Positions 1 through 12,477 of a stretch of DNA of 64,000 nt are shown in pieces (position 1 is the stretch's first letter; the number at the start of each line of letters is the position of its first letter). The DNA is from Apostichopus californicus (Eukaryota > Echinodermata > Holothuroidea > Aspidochirotida > Stichopodidae), in assembly GCA_020650975.1 (NCBI GenBank), contig JAIPMN010000565.1, positions 21,290 to 85,289 of the forward strand, read 5' to 3'. A program made the translations under genes and the position numbers. Under the pieces are notes generated by a model, which was not told the DNA's origin, did not search any database, and saw only the letters and a program-made list of their open reading frames with translations.

Positions 1-969
1 ATGAGAGTGTATACCGGGAGAGTACAGTTATGTGAGCTTTGTAGAGTCTGTTTTATATACTATTTCAAGACATCCTGAACTAAAGTCAATGTTTTTTTCA
101 TGAATTGTCATGAAGCGTTCATTGACACAATGTCTCTTACATGTGCAGGGCTTACTTTGAATGTTTATAAATGTTAGGTCAAATGTCAACTAGGGATCAC
201 TTTAGGCTGTTTTCTTCTACCAGTAATAAAAGCACTATGGAACTCCATTAAACTTTCTCATCGCTAGTATTGTCATGTAGCATCTTCTGAGATGACAACC
301 TCCAGATCAAAGTTCATCTAAGAATCATCACACTAATTGTAAGATTTTATAATATATTTGTTTGAAGTATGCGCCATAGTCTTACTACAGAGCAGATATT
401 GATGTACAGCTTATTAGTAGTCAGATTTTACACATTGTGTTTCCATTCAAATGCCCTCCTTGACTTTTCAGTCTGCCTTCAGATCCATCAAGTGAGATTT
501 GATTTGTCTTTCTTCATGGATTTGCTCCCTCTTTAATGTCATTATTGGATAGAAAGTGTGAGCAAATATTGGATTAGCTAAAAGCAAACATCTCCGGATA
601 ACGTAGGTTAAGCCATCATCAGTGCCAGCTAAACCTGTAAGAACTTGCGTAGTGTTTGACGTCAGTTGATGCGGGCCTGTTAATGCAGTCGCTGTCGTAC
701 AAGACATGCCTGCACGTTGAATTAGGCAATGGAACATCGATGCTATGAAAAATTCCCACTTTTCTGAATTCAAATGATTAAGTTGGAGTTGAAAGAAATG
801 TATGATGTAGAGGTTTATCCAGTCAATTTCACAAGTGCATAATGACTTGTGCGTTTGATAAAAGGGAATTTCCTTCATATTTTGCTTTGCATCTTGCTTA
901 CATCTCTGCACTCTCACTTGATCTACTGTGCCTAGAATGGTAACCATTTTAACACTGTGCACCCTCTAT

Positions 970-1123
970 TTACTTCGCTCCTCGCTTACCTGTCTCCTCA
1001 CAACCTTAGCACCTCATTCTACCGTGTCTAGTATGCCCTGGTAATCTTTTAACACTTTGCACCCTCAGCGACCGGCTCCTCCGGTCGTTGCCCTTCCTTC
1101 TCATTCTACCATCCAAAGTGTTT
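970..1123 (+). repeat. Dispersed repeat, single arm
   Basis: This copy reads like the right arm of the foldback element at 4749-4904. It begins TTACTTCGCTCCTCGCTTAC and ends CATTCTACCATCCAAAGTGT. The motif GTAAATATATAAACCAGTAAG, which forms the loop of the foldback copy, follows at about 1154. No matching left arm is seen beside it, so it is a solo or truncated copy. Confidence 0.65.
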
Positions 1124-1360
1124 ACACATGCGTTTTTGTAGTGGATACAAAATTTTGTAAATATATAAACCAGTAAGTTTTATGATACTAACCTGCCAAG
1201 TATCCTTTTTAATCAGGGGCTTTTTCCCTGGCGGGTTAATAGCTCCTGGTTTGCCACCGTGTTCTGCCATCTATGTTAATAGTTGCAAGAGGAAAGAATT
1301 GTGGAAGGTTATTTACTGAGCTCTCTATCTGTCTCCCCTGTATGTTGTTGCAACAGCAAT

Positions 1361-1512
1361 TTACTTCACTCCTCTCTTACCTGTCTCCCACTCCACATAT
1401 GCACTTTCCTATCTACCTAACAACACATTGGAAAGTTTAAGCACTGAGTCCTTGCTCCCTGGGCACTGCCCACTTACACCTCCTTGGAATCTACCACTTT
1501 AGGAAGCTACTA
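1361..1512 (+). repeat. Dispersed repeat, second subfamily
   Basis: The first 30 bases match the family at 970 and 4749 (TTACTTCACTCCTCTCTTAC then CTGTCTCCCA). The body then differs: GCACTTTCC.ATCTACCTAAC, later CCCTGGGCACTGCCCACTTA and GGAATCTACCACTTTAGGAA. The same body recurs at 2781-2932 and 50486-50632. It is a shared mobile family of unknown class with no coding capacity. Confidence 0.6.
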
Positions 1513-1849
1513 CAAGTAACTAGCATACTGTAGCATTATTGTTAGATTAGACTTACATTAGTTATAGAATGAGAATTCATCTTGGTGGAGCTGGTTTCAT
1601 ATAAAAGATATTAACACAGGTGAAAACATGCCTGACAATAAATTTAATGTTGAAAAATAAATTGAAAATAACTTCATTGAAGAATGTAAGTATATAGTGT
1701 AGTATTAACATCTCAAAGAAAGAAATTGCACGTGGAATGTGGTAATGTTCACCGCAGTGCGATCACATTCCTGAAAAGAATATATCAATGTTATTAAAGC
1801 TATAATGTTGACCTGTATTCCAAAGTACTTGCCCTTAATGTTATAAACT

Positions 1850-1920
1850 GATTTACTTCGCTCCTCGCTTACCTGTCTCCCACTGCACATCTGCACTTTG
1901 CCATCTACCTAACTATACAC
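1850..1920 (+). repeat. Dispersed repeat, second subfamily, 5' fragment
   Basis: Only the first 70 bases of the subfamily at 1361 and 2781 are present, from the TTACTTCGCTCCTCGCTTAC start to the CATCTACCTAACTA motif. The right part is missing. Confidence 0.55.
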
Positions 1921-2780
1921 TGATATGGTTGCTGTTGTGTGTGTTGTTACTATCCAGTGCCAAGACAACACTTACAGTGCAAACACATTAAATTAATATG
2001 TTTCAAATTTAGGTAATTTACCACCTGTATTTCTCAGAACATCATGTTCCAGGAGCCTTACACCCCAATTCCAAATTGAAATTATCCACTTTTACATGAT
2101 ATATAGCAGTCTGAAGGTCTTTTCATAAAAAAAAAATTGTCTATTTTTATTTCTCATGAAAAAATTGAGTTATGGGCATGAAATATTGAAAGTGATGTTT
2201 ATGGATGACTAGGCAAGGTTGATCAATTGATCACATATGACCATATTGGGTCAATTAATCCCACCTGACAGCTGAGGTAATGTATTGCGATTGTCTAATG
2301 TCTAATGTCCCTTAAAGGGGGGGTGTATAAGAAAGAAACTTCATCAATAGTCTAGCTCCATAAGTACAGTGTGGGGTTCATACCAAAACATAAAAAAATA
2401 TTATTTAACAGTAGTGTTATCTTTGATTAGCATCATATTAAAGATGGGGTTGTTATTCTATATTAATGCTGACCATCAAACAGAAAACTGATGAATTTCA
2501 CACACTCCTATTTTACTCGTCTTCAATCAACACATGCACCTCGATATACCTTTAACCTAAATTGTCAAGCCAAATGTTGTAATATCTTTGTAATATTGTT
2601 GTGCCGTTTGTTAACTACCACACAAAATTGGATCCCATTGAGTTTTCATTTGCACAGTTGCTACTGTACAGTATCATACAGCTGATACAGGGAATAATTG
2701 ATTGTTTACTATATATATTTGTACAAGTTTGTATTGCCCAAAACATCTTATTTCTCATAAAGTGGTGAAAATGCTAATAT

Positions 2781-2932
2781 TTACTTTGCTTCTCTCTTAC
2801 CTGTTTCCCACTCAACATCTGCACTTTCCCATCTACCTAACTACACATTGGAACGTTTAAGCACTGCGCCCTCGCTCCCTGGGCACCGCCCACTTACACC
2901 TCCTTGGAATCTACCACTTAGGAAGAAACTAC
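2781..2932 (+). repeat. Dispersed repeat, second subfamily
   Basis: Close relative of 1361-1512: TTACTTTGCTTCTCTCTTAC at the start, CCCTGGGCACCGCCCACTTA in the body and CTACCACTTAGGAAG at the end. Two small overlapping open frames here are chance readings of the repeat. Confidence 0.6.
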
Positions 2933-4568
2933 CCGTTTTTGTTTGCGACGTTTATGTAACAATTTTCACCCATTACCTACAAGTTCATCTTGGACTTGCG
3001 GCCGTAGAAGCTCCTTTACCGGCATTTCCAAGAAGCACTCTATAAGTATCCTTTTGTTTTCGGCATATTTTGTCACTTGCTATACCCTCCTCTGTCCGTT
3101 TTTCCGTTATACATACTTTTGTACAGGTACCGTACCGGTTGCGCGACACCTACTTAGTAGGCGTGGCCTTCCCCGTCTGTGGTGAAATTGTGAAATCTAA
3201 TATTTTTGTGAATTAAATACAGATTTACAGTTTATTCCAAACAGGTCTTTATTTATCATCAAATTCACTACAGTACATGTAGCCATTTTGTAATAGGAAT
3301 TAATAACGACTGTATGAGATTATGAGAACCTCATCAAATTGAATGGTTGAATAACTCTGTTTAATACATATACGAATGAATGAATGTGATTATTCCTAAT
3401 TTGGAGATGTGACATAATAATATTAGTTTTGAGTTGCATAATACCACTCATGTAGTGGTCCGTATTGCCTATTAACAGTAACCTTTTGGAGGTATTACAT
3501 CCCGGTAATATCCTAAATTATTACGATTTACCTTATATTACCTATATAGCATTCATTTAGCTACTGTGGGATTGGTATACATAGCTTTTAACATGTAAAA
3601 TTGCTCTGTGTACAACAGCAAGTTATTTCACAATGATATCTGCATCTGTATGTCTACAATATGTAGATGATAACAAGGATACTGTTGTCGAGCTGTAACT
3701 TTGGTCCCCAGTTGACATCTAATAACCTGTAACGCTACAATTTAGCTTTATGTATAGCTTTTAACTTTAAATCACTTTGTGTACAGTATCAAGTTCAGAA
3801 TGGTCTGCATCTATTTCTACAATACATAGAGAATATTAAACAAGTTCAGAATGCAGCAGTTTAGCATATAGCTTTTTACTTTGAAATCACTATCTGTACA
3901 CTATCAAGTAATATATTATCATCTTCTTCTATGTCTACAAATACACAGAGACTAAAACTAGGCTTACATCATCTCTACAAATGTTATCCCAAGTTTGATG
4001 CCCTCAAGTCCAAACTTAATCAAACATGTTCAATCTCAAACCAAATTAAACTTTAATAGATTCATTTAAAAGTGAGACAGGGAGACATAGCAGTCTTATT
4101 GATCATTAACTTTCAAAGGAATTACACCATTATGACATCAGCGTTCATTATAAACAAGGACATCCTGAAGACAGAGTAAATTTAGCACATTCTGTAAACA
4201 TTTTACACCACATTAGAGCAGTGTTGTGTACATGGTCACTGTACATACATTAACTTCCTTTTACATTCTAGACTGTCATGTACGTTCATTAAGGTTGTTT
4301 ATCTGCAAGAGGGTTGCATGCCAGACAAATTAAACCTGGCAGTATGTGTTCAATTATTAAACTTGGATCTTTAAGCGATTTGAATTAATATTTATAGTCA
4401 ACTTTTATTTATCCTCTTTAGTATTAAAATTCCATGATATTGTACATACTGTATCATCAGCTTTAATACTGAGTCTAATTTCATTTCACAACTAATGAAG
4501 CAAAGATTGCTTGTAAATGTGTTTAATTCATGGCTACTATAAATTTTCCCAATACGAAAAACGTGTAA

Positions 4569-4904
4569 GACACTTTTGAATGGTAGAATAAGAAGGAGGT
4601 CACTGGGGGTCAGTGAGGGTGCACAGTGTTAAAAGATTACCAGGGCATACTAGACACGGTAGAATGCGGTGCTAAGGTTGTGGGGAGACAGGTAAGCGGG
4701 TCACTCGTAAATATATAAACCAGTAAGTTTGATAATGTGCAATGAAATATTTACTTTGCGCCTCGCTTACCTGTCTCCCCACAACCTTAGCACCCTCATT
4801 CTACCGTGCCTAGAATGAACTGGTGACCTTTTAACACTGCGAGTCCTCTATGACAGGCTCTTCTGGTCAATGCCCTTCCTTCTCATTCTACCATCCAAAG
4901 TGTC
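4569..4904. mobile_element. Foldback-type MITE, 336 bp, long inverted arms
   Basis: The left arm (about 4569-4699) is the imperfect reverse complement of the right arm (about 4749-4904). Both ends read GACACTTT..ATGGTAGAAT inward, and the inner part of both arms reads GCTAAGGTTGTGGGGAGACA. The arms are about 130-155 bp with a spacer of roughly 50 bp holding AAATATATAAACCAGTAAG. There is no coding. I could not find a clear target-site duplication. It is the only copy of the family in this window with both arms. Confidence 0.75.
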
Positions 4905-7900
4905 TGGTTTTTCCTGATTGTTATTTGTACGGAACTATTCTGGGCCAAATTTTAATTCATGGATGACCTGCTCATTATGACGTTCATTTGGTGAAAATAT
5001 TTACGATGGTGTCTTAGACTTAATCAATAAATTCCAATCTTATGTTGATAGTTGCTCACTAATTTTGGTAAACTTGGCAAACTCAAAAACTACTTTAAGG
5101 ATTAGTTAATTACCAAAAGCTGAATGAAGTATATATCCATTAGATTGTTATATTAAGTAGAATTTCATTGTAGGATCCTCTTTACAATGGCTGGTACAAT
5201 AAGTGCTATTTCAATCGCTGGAATCTGGTACAGTCAACCAGTGTTAACATTTCTGAGAAGTGTGTCAAAGCCAACACAAGATCTCCACACGGCTGGGTGT
5301 GATAAGATCAAACCTGTGTGAAAATGGAATTAGCTGGGTTGAAAAATTCACCTGGATATATGAAATGTCAAAATCAGAGAACTAGATATGACAATCATAT
5401 TGCCTTTTGAAGTTTCAAAGCATTCTGTCAAGCAGCAGCTGGTAATTATTGCATTTATAGTTACTTATATTAAAAATCTACTGCACCATGCAAGTATTCC
5501 ATGCAGAATTTGCCTCCGCTTAGTATCACAACAGATTTTTAAAGTCTGAGTATTTTTGCCTTGCTTGTGGCAGAAAGAATAGATATGCCATGGTGGTACC
5601 TTTTGTATGTGTGTGTGAGGTATTTCACAGTCTGAAAACCACTTAGTTTAGTGTTTAGTTTTTTAGTTTAGAGAACAAAGGATCAGGAAGCCTTACAGTA
5701 GCTTATTTGAGACCCTATCCGTGTTAGATCGTGGAAAAACACCAGCTTATTTCGGGCCTTCTCTTTTCGTTAAGTGTTCAGAGGATAATGAGGCAGGGGT
5801 GTGAATTCTCTCCCATTCCTGCTCCCAAGACCGCCATTTACCTGTAACGTCCCCATCCGACTGACGAAATACTGAGGTAGGCAAAGGCACCCCTGTTGAC
5901 ATTATCGCAGTGCAGCCATGAGGAACAAAGTTGTTTTGAAACCAAGTGATGAACAGAAACAAACCCCTTTCCCAAGTTCACAAACCAGAAAAACCAAATC
6001 CACGGAAGACTCCGCTTATCACGACTGCAGTGCATGATAACTCTGAGAGAGAAGCTTGGAATAACTTTGTACTTGATTATGTGAATCCACTTCAGTTTTC
6101 CAAGTGCGAAAAGTCAAGAACAAGTCAAAACCTTCAAATAAAGGTCAAAATGTAACCAAGGGCCCCATGTCACTCTCATAGTGCCACTCTTTACAACTAG
6201 GCCTAGCCTAATTTGCATATAAAGCCCTGCAATAAGGTATTACGATCACTGTGAAATGATCAGTCAGCTGTTTGCTCCTTTTAAGGAATATTAACAGCCA
6301 AAATATGCTAGGAAGTCCAGAAAGTATATATAGGACAGTCATTTCTTAAACTTTTAACTTTCCTAAACAAGACAGTCACTTGTTTTTGGGGAAATATAGG
6401 TTAAGAAATATGTACTGCACATCCTATTTTAACATCCACACGGTACAGAACAAAAAAACAAAAAAATATACAAAAAAAATACAAAAGAAGGGACAAAAAA
6501 GAATGAATCATGTGCCCCAGAAATTTAGCCACAGTCCTTCCTACCCTCTGCTTTAAGAAAAACAAAAGACAGAGCCGTTCCATCACAAAAAAAAAAATTT
6601 TTGCAGGGATGATTTTTTTTGGTGTCAAACCCGAATTGCTCGTTGGAGAAGAGGATGCATTTTGCATCCTGACATCCGTACACCTGGTATATATATGAAT
6701 CACACACTAGATACTTGAGTGCACAAGGCGTGGAAGTATTGACAACTGGTTCATGTGTGATAACTTTCCCCTCCCCCACCTTTTCTTGTACTGCATACAT
6801 TATCTAGCAAGACATGTACTGTAGCTTGTCAAAGTTAACTGATATTCAGTCATGTGAAGAACATTCAGTATAAAGTTACAGTTCAGTAAGCTATCTGGGC
6901 CAAACCCATTTTGAGTAGATTTTTTGTTCAATTTTTTGTTCAATGCTCTTCAATATACTTAAAGTCCTCAAACATTGTTTAAGGTCAACTAGTTAATTCT
7001 CATTCAAGTAATAAAGTTAAAAGTTGAAAATTTAATTTTTCCAATTTATTTTTTAATTATTTATACCAATATATGACAAAGTGCCTTGATGATGAAATAT
7101 TGAAAATTGCCTGGAATCATCATCTTTCCTCATCACTTATATGTTGAAGAAAAATCAAGGTTGCTTTTTTTTTTTCTTTTTTTTTTCCATCTCTTTATTT
7201 GCAATATTCATATTTAATAGTGACAGTATTAACAACAACCAACAAAGAGTAGCCTTTATCCAAAAATATGGATGGTGTTAAATATATAGTCTTGTCTTAA
7301 GTTATTCTCAGTAGTTTATGTGATATTGTTAACCGAGCTGAATCGCCTGCTTTAGGTAAGGTTTAAAAAGTTCAGGAGTACTACTACTGCCTTCATCATA
7401 CAGGATGAGTTATATTCTGGATAGTATCTGTTTACATTAATGTTGTAATTTTCTAATTTCTTTTTGCAATATGACAGAGTGTCTTGAAGTTGAAATATTG
7501 ACATTTAAATTAACTGCCTATAATTGTATTTCCTCATTCAAACCCTTATTTTGTGTTTAAAAAAATGAAGGATGTTATTTAAATAGTTTTACCAATTGCA
7601 GTCTCGTATTTCAGTTATTCTCGTTAGTTGACATAAAATTGTGAACTGATCTCAAACACCGCATGCAGTCTTTGAAAGGTCAGGAGTACTTCTATTGCGG
7701 CCTTGATTGTGCAGGATGAGTTGTCAAGACTGGATAGTATCTGTTTACATTAATGTTATACAATTTGACTGAAATTGTAGGATCACTGAAGTATGTTATG
7801 GTTACAAGATACACTCTATTGCTTGTCACGTGGTTGCGGTTGAGGCAACCAGTCTGGGGAAATCAGAAAGTAGGCATTAAATCTCAGATGTATCTTGCAA

Positions 7901-9149
7901 GATTTCGTTTTCTCTCAATTGAACCAGCTTCATGCGTTTTAATGTATATATGCTACATATATACTGGGTAATTTCCTGCGCACATCTACACACAGTCTCC
8001 TTTTAACGACTGCCATATTGCTGCGCTAGTAGTGCCATTCCCAGACCTAGTGCCGATGGAGATATAATTAACGAATATCCATGTTTTGTTTTTTGTCCCC
8101 CCTCATCTCGTTGGTCTATAGTCTTGTTTATTAGCTACTTAAATTGTCAAGAGGTGATACTGTGAATTGTCGGAAGCATCAGAACCCCAAATCTTACAGA
8201 AAAATAACGGCATTGTGAATTGTAAATTAGCCATGGACAATAAGACTATACGATTGGGCTGTATAGCAAGTGTGTGTGATACTAAAGACACCAAATGCTA
8301 CAGATCGAGAGTTAATTACCTTTAGTCATGAGAGTCTTGAGCCCTGCTTGGTGGCATACCCTATGCTTACAGTAATGACACGTTCTCATAAAATAAAGTG
8401 ACACTTAATTATTGAAGAAAATTATTTTGCTCATATTCTAAATAATGTATAAAAGCAAAATAACTACATATAACTCATGTACAATAATCCCCTATCCCAA
8501 TTACCCCTCTCCATTTGCACTCTCCTCCCCCCCCCCTCCCCGGGTCGACATGATACAACCAGAGGAGGAACTTCCTGGTACAACTCCCTGTACATTAACA
8601 TCTGTGCAATGGGTACAGTCAAGTGTCACTTTACACACTGCATCCAACACGATATGTCAGTTTATTCAAAGTACAGTACCTTTCCTGGTACATTTAACGT
8701 TAATGTTTTACATCACACTTAATGGACTTAAACACATCGGAATTGTTATTTGTATTTTTTATGCCTTCTGATATCTTGTATTAAAGTTTCCGTCACGCAA
8801 AATAAACAGAAAATATGGAATATTTAAGACCGCGGAATAAAGATGGCAACATACTTGTTACTCCAACTTGATTAGTTGCTAACTGCAGTTCTAAGACGAC
8901 ATATCACTCATTCCAGGCAAATGGTATTTGATTAGTATAACTTATCATAAAGCTGTAATGTTTGAACTGAAAGAATAAGATGGAAGTTACTTTCAAGTAG
9001 TTGATTATTTATGTCACTTCAAGAGACTATAGGAGATCAAAATGTGTCTAACTTAAATTTGAACTGATTGAAAAATTGTCTGACATTTCACTATGATGAT
9101 TGTATAATTAAGTTAACTCAATCGGAGACATGTTAGTATCGTCACGTTG
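4905..9149. other. Non-coding stretch
   Basis: Nothing here supports a gene. Poly-A/T runs occur near 6470, 6590 and 7165, and a C-run lies near 8525. Two loosely similar segments near 7320-7450 and 7620-7760 share GATATTGT..GAACCGA, CAGGAGTACT and GGATAGTATCTGTTTACATT, which suggests an old local duplication about 300 bp apart. Confidence 0.4.
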
Positions 9150-9391
9150 CTCCTAAATAGTGAAACCAGTAAGTTTTGAGGGATCTTATCTATGGACCAA
9201 ATTACCAGATCACATTCGAACATGCTCTAAACTTTCTACTTTCAAAATTTTACTAAAGACCCATTTTTTCACTTGTTCTTTTGTAAATTAATTTGCTATC
9301 TTTCTTTGCAAAGTCCCTTGAGTAGTGACTTTTCCCTACTGATCTGGCGCTTTGTTAGTCTCATTTATTATTATTATTATTATTATTATCT
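9150..9391 (+). mobile_element. 3' end of a non-LTR retrotransposon (L2/CR1/Jockey-like) with (TTA)n tail
   Basis: An open frame from 9181 to a stop at 9289-9291 encodes the typical C-terminal tail of animal non-LTR reverse transcriptases, with the pattern LW-x-KLPDHIRTC and then [11 protein letters not shown] short 3' untranslated segment with GGCGCTTTG follows, then a (TTA)n microsatellite at about 9365-9389. Such tails are usual at the 3' ends of these elements. Everything 5' of the last 36 codons is missing, as in a 5'-truncated insertion. The motif AACCAGTAAGTTTTGAG just upstream also occurs with the dispersed repeat at 1154 and 4715. Confidence 0.65.
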
Positions 9392-9422
9392 AAATCTGTT
9401 TTTGTTCTATTGTCTTACACAG

Positions 9423-9608
9423 GTCGGAGACAAGATCAGGGTGATTCTAGACATGGAGGACAACTACTTAGCATTCGAGAAAGGTTACGAGTGTCTAGGC
9501 GTGGCATTCCGAGGTCTTCCCAAGGAGAAGCTGTATCCAGCAGTGTCTGCAGTGTACGGTAACACAGAAGTAACCATGGTATACCTCGGAGAACCTCTAG
9601 ATGGATGA
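9423..9608 (+). CDS. FBXO45: FBXO45 (F-box/SPRY-domain protein), last coding exon
   Basis: This is a 61-residue C-terminal exon ending in TGA. It starts after a good acceptor (pyrimidine-rich, TTACACAG) in phase 0. The reading includes [28 protein letters not shown] and [11 protein letters not shown], ending in VYLGEPLDG. This matches the C-terminus of FBXO45/Fsn almost residue for residue and is the last part of its SPRY domain. In the known family FBXO45 is about 286 residues: an F-box plus SPRY protein that works with the RING ligase PHR/Highwire at synapses to ubiquitinate substrates. The F-box and the first SPRY strands must lie in exons to the left of the window. A candidate poly(A) signal AATAAA lies at about 11001, which would give a long 3' UTR; this is a guess. 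Confidence 0.93.
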   Translation, partial: VGDKIRVILDMEDNYLAFEKGYECLGVAFRGLPKEKLYPAVSAVYGNTEVTMVYLGEPLDG

Positions 9609-10623
9609 TGATGGCTCTCTCTAGGATTTTATATAAAGTTATCATCTCCTACGACAACAAACAACAAAAAAACATTGCCATTTCTCTTTCTGATGCCGAA
9701 AAATTCCTGTACAAGCTTCCAGGTTTTTTTTTCGCCAAGACAGTAAATCTAAACCTGTCGGGTACTAGGGAACATTTGATATGATGGTCATACATTATCG
9801 TCTAACTCTGACGAACGGTTTGCCGATCGGTTTTATGATGTTTATGGTCTCTTTTTTTCGAACAGCAACCGTTGTTTCCCCATTCCACGTCGTGAACAAG
9901 TATTGTTATCCAAACAGATGACATAGTTTTGATATTATTTACCATTATTAGTGTTACATTTGCACCACTGACACAGTTTTCCTGTGTGTCGAATGTACTT
10001 TCCATTCATTTTACCACAGAGTTTGTGCAGTGGTGGAAATCTAGAAGTTTCAAATGGATTAAAGAAAGTATTGAAGTATTTTATTTTTAACATATTAAAG
10101 TTAATTCTCAACTTTAGCAAAATGCGTAAAAATCATTCAGGTTTTTATTTTAATCCTTTGTCATTTTTTAGAACATTTAAAACTTATTTCAATGGTCCAC
10201 CTTGTAGGTAAGTCTTTGGCCGACAAAATTGTTATCTAGGGCAGTCTTCTTCACAATTCCAGAGTGAAGCCTGGTTACAAATCTAGAAATTTCCATTGAC
10301 AAATGGAGTGAAGAATGTAAAGTGTAAAAGTGAAATTTTCCCTCCTTTTTTAGCAAAATGCTACAAATTATTCAGTTGTGATAATAATATCAGAGAATCT
10401 AAAGTTTATTCAATGTTCCACCTTTAACATTGTGTGTAAGTCTGTGGCTCACCATATTATCTCCACACTGGAGCACTCTTCTCAGCAGATTGAGTGTCAG
10501 TCAGCCTAGCTACAAAGAGTAGTGGATTCATGTCTATGTATTGGCTCAGTTTATGCTGGCTATCCATCCGTACATCTCAGCTCTGAATCTGTCACACTTC
10601 CATTCTATACGTAGCCACAAGAC

Positions 10624-10674
10624 GACAGACAACATGTGACAGACAACATGCGACAGACAACATGCGACAACATG
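10624..10674. repeat. 14-bp tandem repeat, about 3.5 copies
   Basis: The unit GACAGACAACATGC is repeated with T/C variation at the last position and decays after the third copy. Confidence 0.8.
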
Positions 10675-11133
10675 TGCACCCACTGTGCAGGTGGGAGTCA
10701 CCTTTAGTGAGCGGAAAGTAAGGGATAGTGATTGCTAATGGATAGTATTGTACTACAGGGAATAATTTATTGTGTTCAAATTTTCTGTCGTGGTTTTGAA
10801 GGCTGTGAATTTTGTCTCCTATAGAATACTATGTGTTCCTATGTATATCTGAGGACTTGTAAACCAATTTGACCATTTTGCATAGCGTTTTGCCATGCGA
10901 TCCCGGACAAATTATTAAATTATTCCCTAGAACTGAATAAGTTACATTTTTTCTCAGAACGGTTGCTCATTGTTCCTCTTGAAGTCTTTATTGAACAGGC
11001 AATAAATAAATACAATGCTTGATATAGCGTTATTCCAATCATAGCGCTTAACAACAAAAGAAAACAAAACCGCAATGTCAGAAAAAAGGCAGAAAATGAA
11101 TACACAGTACAAATACAAAGATCAAATGACTTG

Positions 11134-11172
11134 GATCCTCGCTTACCTGTCTCCCAACATTCTTAGCACCCT
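11134..11172 (+). repeat. Dispersed repeat, short fragment
   Basis: A short match to the family at 970 and 4749: TCCTCGCTTACCTGTCTCCC followed by TTCTTAGCACCCT. Only about 40 bases are recognisable. Confidence 0.5.
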
Positions 11173-12185
11173 TGTGAAATATCATAGTGTTTAACTGTGT
11201 GCTTACAGCAGCTGCATAACAGAATCCAGTTGCCAGTTTTGTTATACAACCAATATGAATAAGATTCTAACAAAGCCGTTCATATCCTCTCTTGTTCCTG
11301 TTACAAAAAACATACTTGAATTTTTTATTTTTTTTAAATCTTGTTCATACTTTTGGTTTCAAGGAATGGTAATGCAAGTAAGTTACAAATTAAACATTGC
11401 AATATCGATTACAAAATCCATATTGATGTAAGCTGCATGAATTTACACAGCAGTAGCAGCAACATTAATGAATTTCTATAGAAACTTCCCAATTCCATAA
11501 AGATTTTTCTTTTAGAAATATTCTCTTTTTTTGCGTATTGATGCGACGACATTTCAAAAAAGGTAAAAGTTAGGGAAGAGTCAGGTAATTAACTTTAGCT
11601 ATGCAATGGATATGTTTTGACATCTGGGATGGCCATGATGTGATATGATTGGATAAATTGCATCCTCCTTTTTCACTCTCTGAATAAAAATGGAAGTAAA
11701 AAGACTTGACCTGAGGGAGCAGGGGTAAAATTTTATTACCCTCTCTCTGGAAACTGGAAAAGTCATCTTTTACATTTAATATTTCCATCTAGCAGAGCAC
11801 AGATTTTGTTTTTTAGGAGGTAAATCCACAGGGTTTGTAAAAACCCATCCATGTGTAACCAGGCAAGATTGCCGTACAGGTATGCACGAATGACAGCTGT
11901 TGTAAAACACCACGACCGTGGAGGTTTTACGTGCGAAAAACTGCCAAGAGTAATGAAATCACAGGAATCCAGATTTCTAATCAGAGACAGTAAAAACAGA
12001 GTAAAGATGAAATTGAAACCGCTCTCCTCGAAGACTGTTTTCTGTGAAATGGCTGTAAGACTCTTTATGGTGTGTACACAGACCGTGCAATTGCGCACGA
12101 TATCTTTGTTTCCAAGCAGTTTTTTAAACCATGAACCTAACTCATGCTGGAGATAAAAGATACACGTTAGCTGTAGGTAACTGGG

Positions 12186-12230
12186 TGAGGAGGAGGAGGA
12201 GGAGGAGGAGGAGGAGGAGGAGGAGGAGTA
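12186..12230. repeat. (GGA)n microsatellite
   Basis: Uninterrupted GAG/GGA triplets for about 45 bases. It is purine-only on the + strand and not in any supported coding frame. Confidence 0.9.
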
Positions 12231-12255
12231 GAAGGAATTAAATGGCTCTCTAGAT

Positions 12256-12420
12256 CAGGAGTGGGGGAACAATTGATCTTGTGGGCCACAGTGGGCTGCA
12301 TAAAAAGGGCTTCTTTTTACCATTTTCATTTGTTTGTTTACTGCCAAATGAGTAAGAGTCATCTAGAGTCTATAGGTGGGTGACACAGGGCCTGTGGGCC
12401 ACATGAGGCCCACCTATATG
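12256..12420. mobile_element. Possible decayed hAT-like MITE
   Basis: The 5' end reads CAGGAGTGGGGGAAC, followed by GTGGGCCACA, like the TIRs of animal hAT MITEs (compare 46850). The 8 bp before it, CTCTAGAT, recur exactly at 12421-12428, which fits an 8-bp hAT target duplication. Against this, the 3' end is a poor TIR match, and the second CTCTAGAT also belongs to the hairpin at 12320-12465. Confidence 0.35.
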
Positions 12421-12465
12421 CTCTAGATGACACTTATGTGGCAGTAAAGAACCAAATGAAAATGG
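12320..12465. repeat. Imperfect inverted repeat, arms about 60 bp
   Basis: The left arm, from CCATTTTCATTTG at 12320 to TATAGGTGGGT near 12381, is the near reverse complement of the right arm, from GCCCACCTATAT at 12408 to CAAATGAAAATGG at 12465. The loop is about 26 bp. Shared blocks are TTTACTGCCA, GTCATCTAGAG and ATAGGTGGG. Confidence 0.75.
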
Positions 12466-12477
12466 CAACTGTGTGTT

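Larger units (their letters stand above)
1..9149. other. Non-coding region, probably FBXO45 intron or upstream sequence
   Basis: I see no recognisable exon here on either strand. The open frames are short, mutually overlapping and unlike any protein I know. The FBXO45 exon at 9423 starts at an acceptor, so at least one upstream exon must exist. I looked for its conserved WGWNLVDN-type coding and did not find it, so the preceding intron probably runs past the left edge. The stretch holds several copies of a dispersed repeat, listed separately, plus A/T runs. Confidence 0.5.

Noticed and set aside
8445-8771. 108-codon open frame with a Pro-rich start and hydrophobic end
   Set aside because: It spans a C-run, overlaps another open frame, has no similarity I recognise and no splice context.
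11763-12156. Overlapping open frames of about 100 codons on both strands
   Set aside because: Neither reading resembles a known protein, both strands are open at once, and there is no intron or neighbour support.
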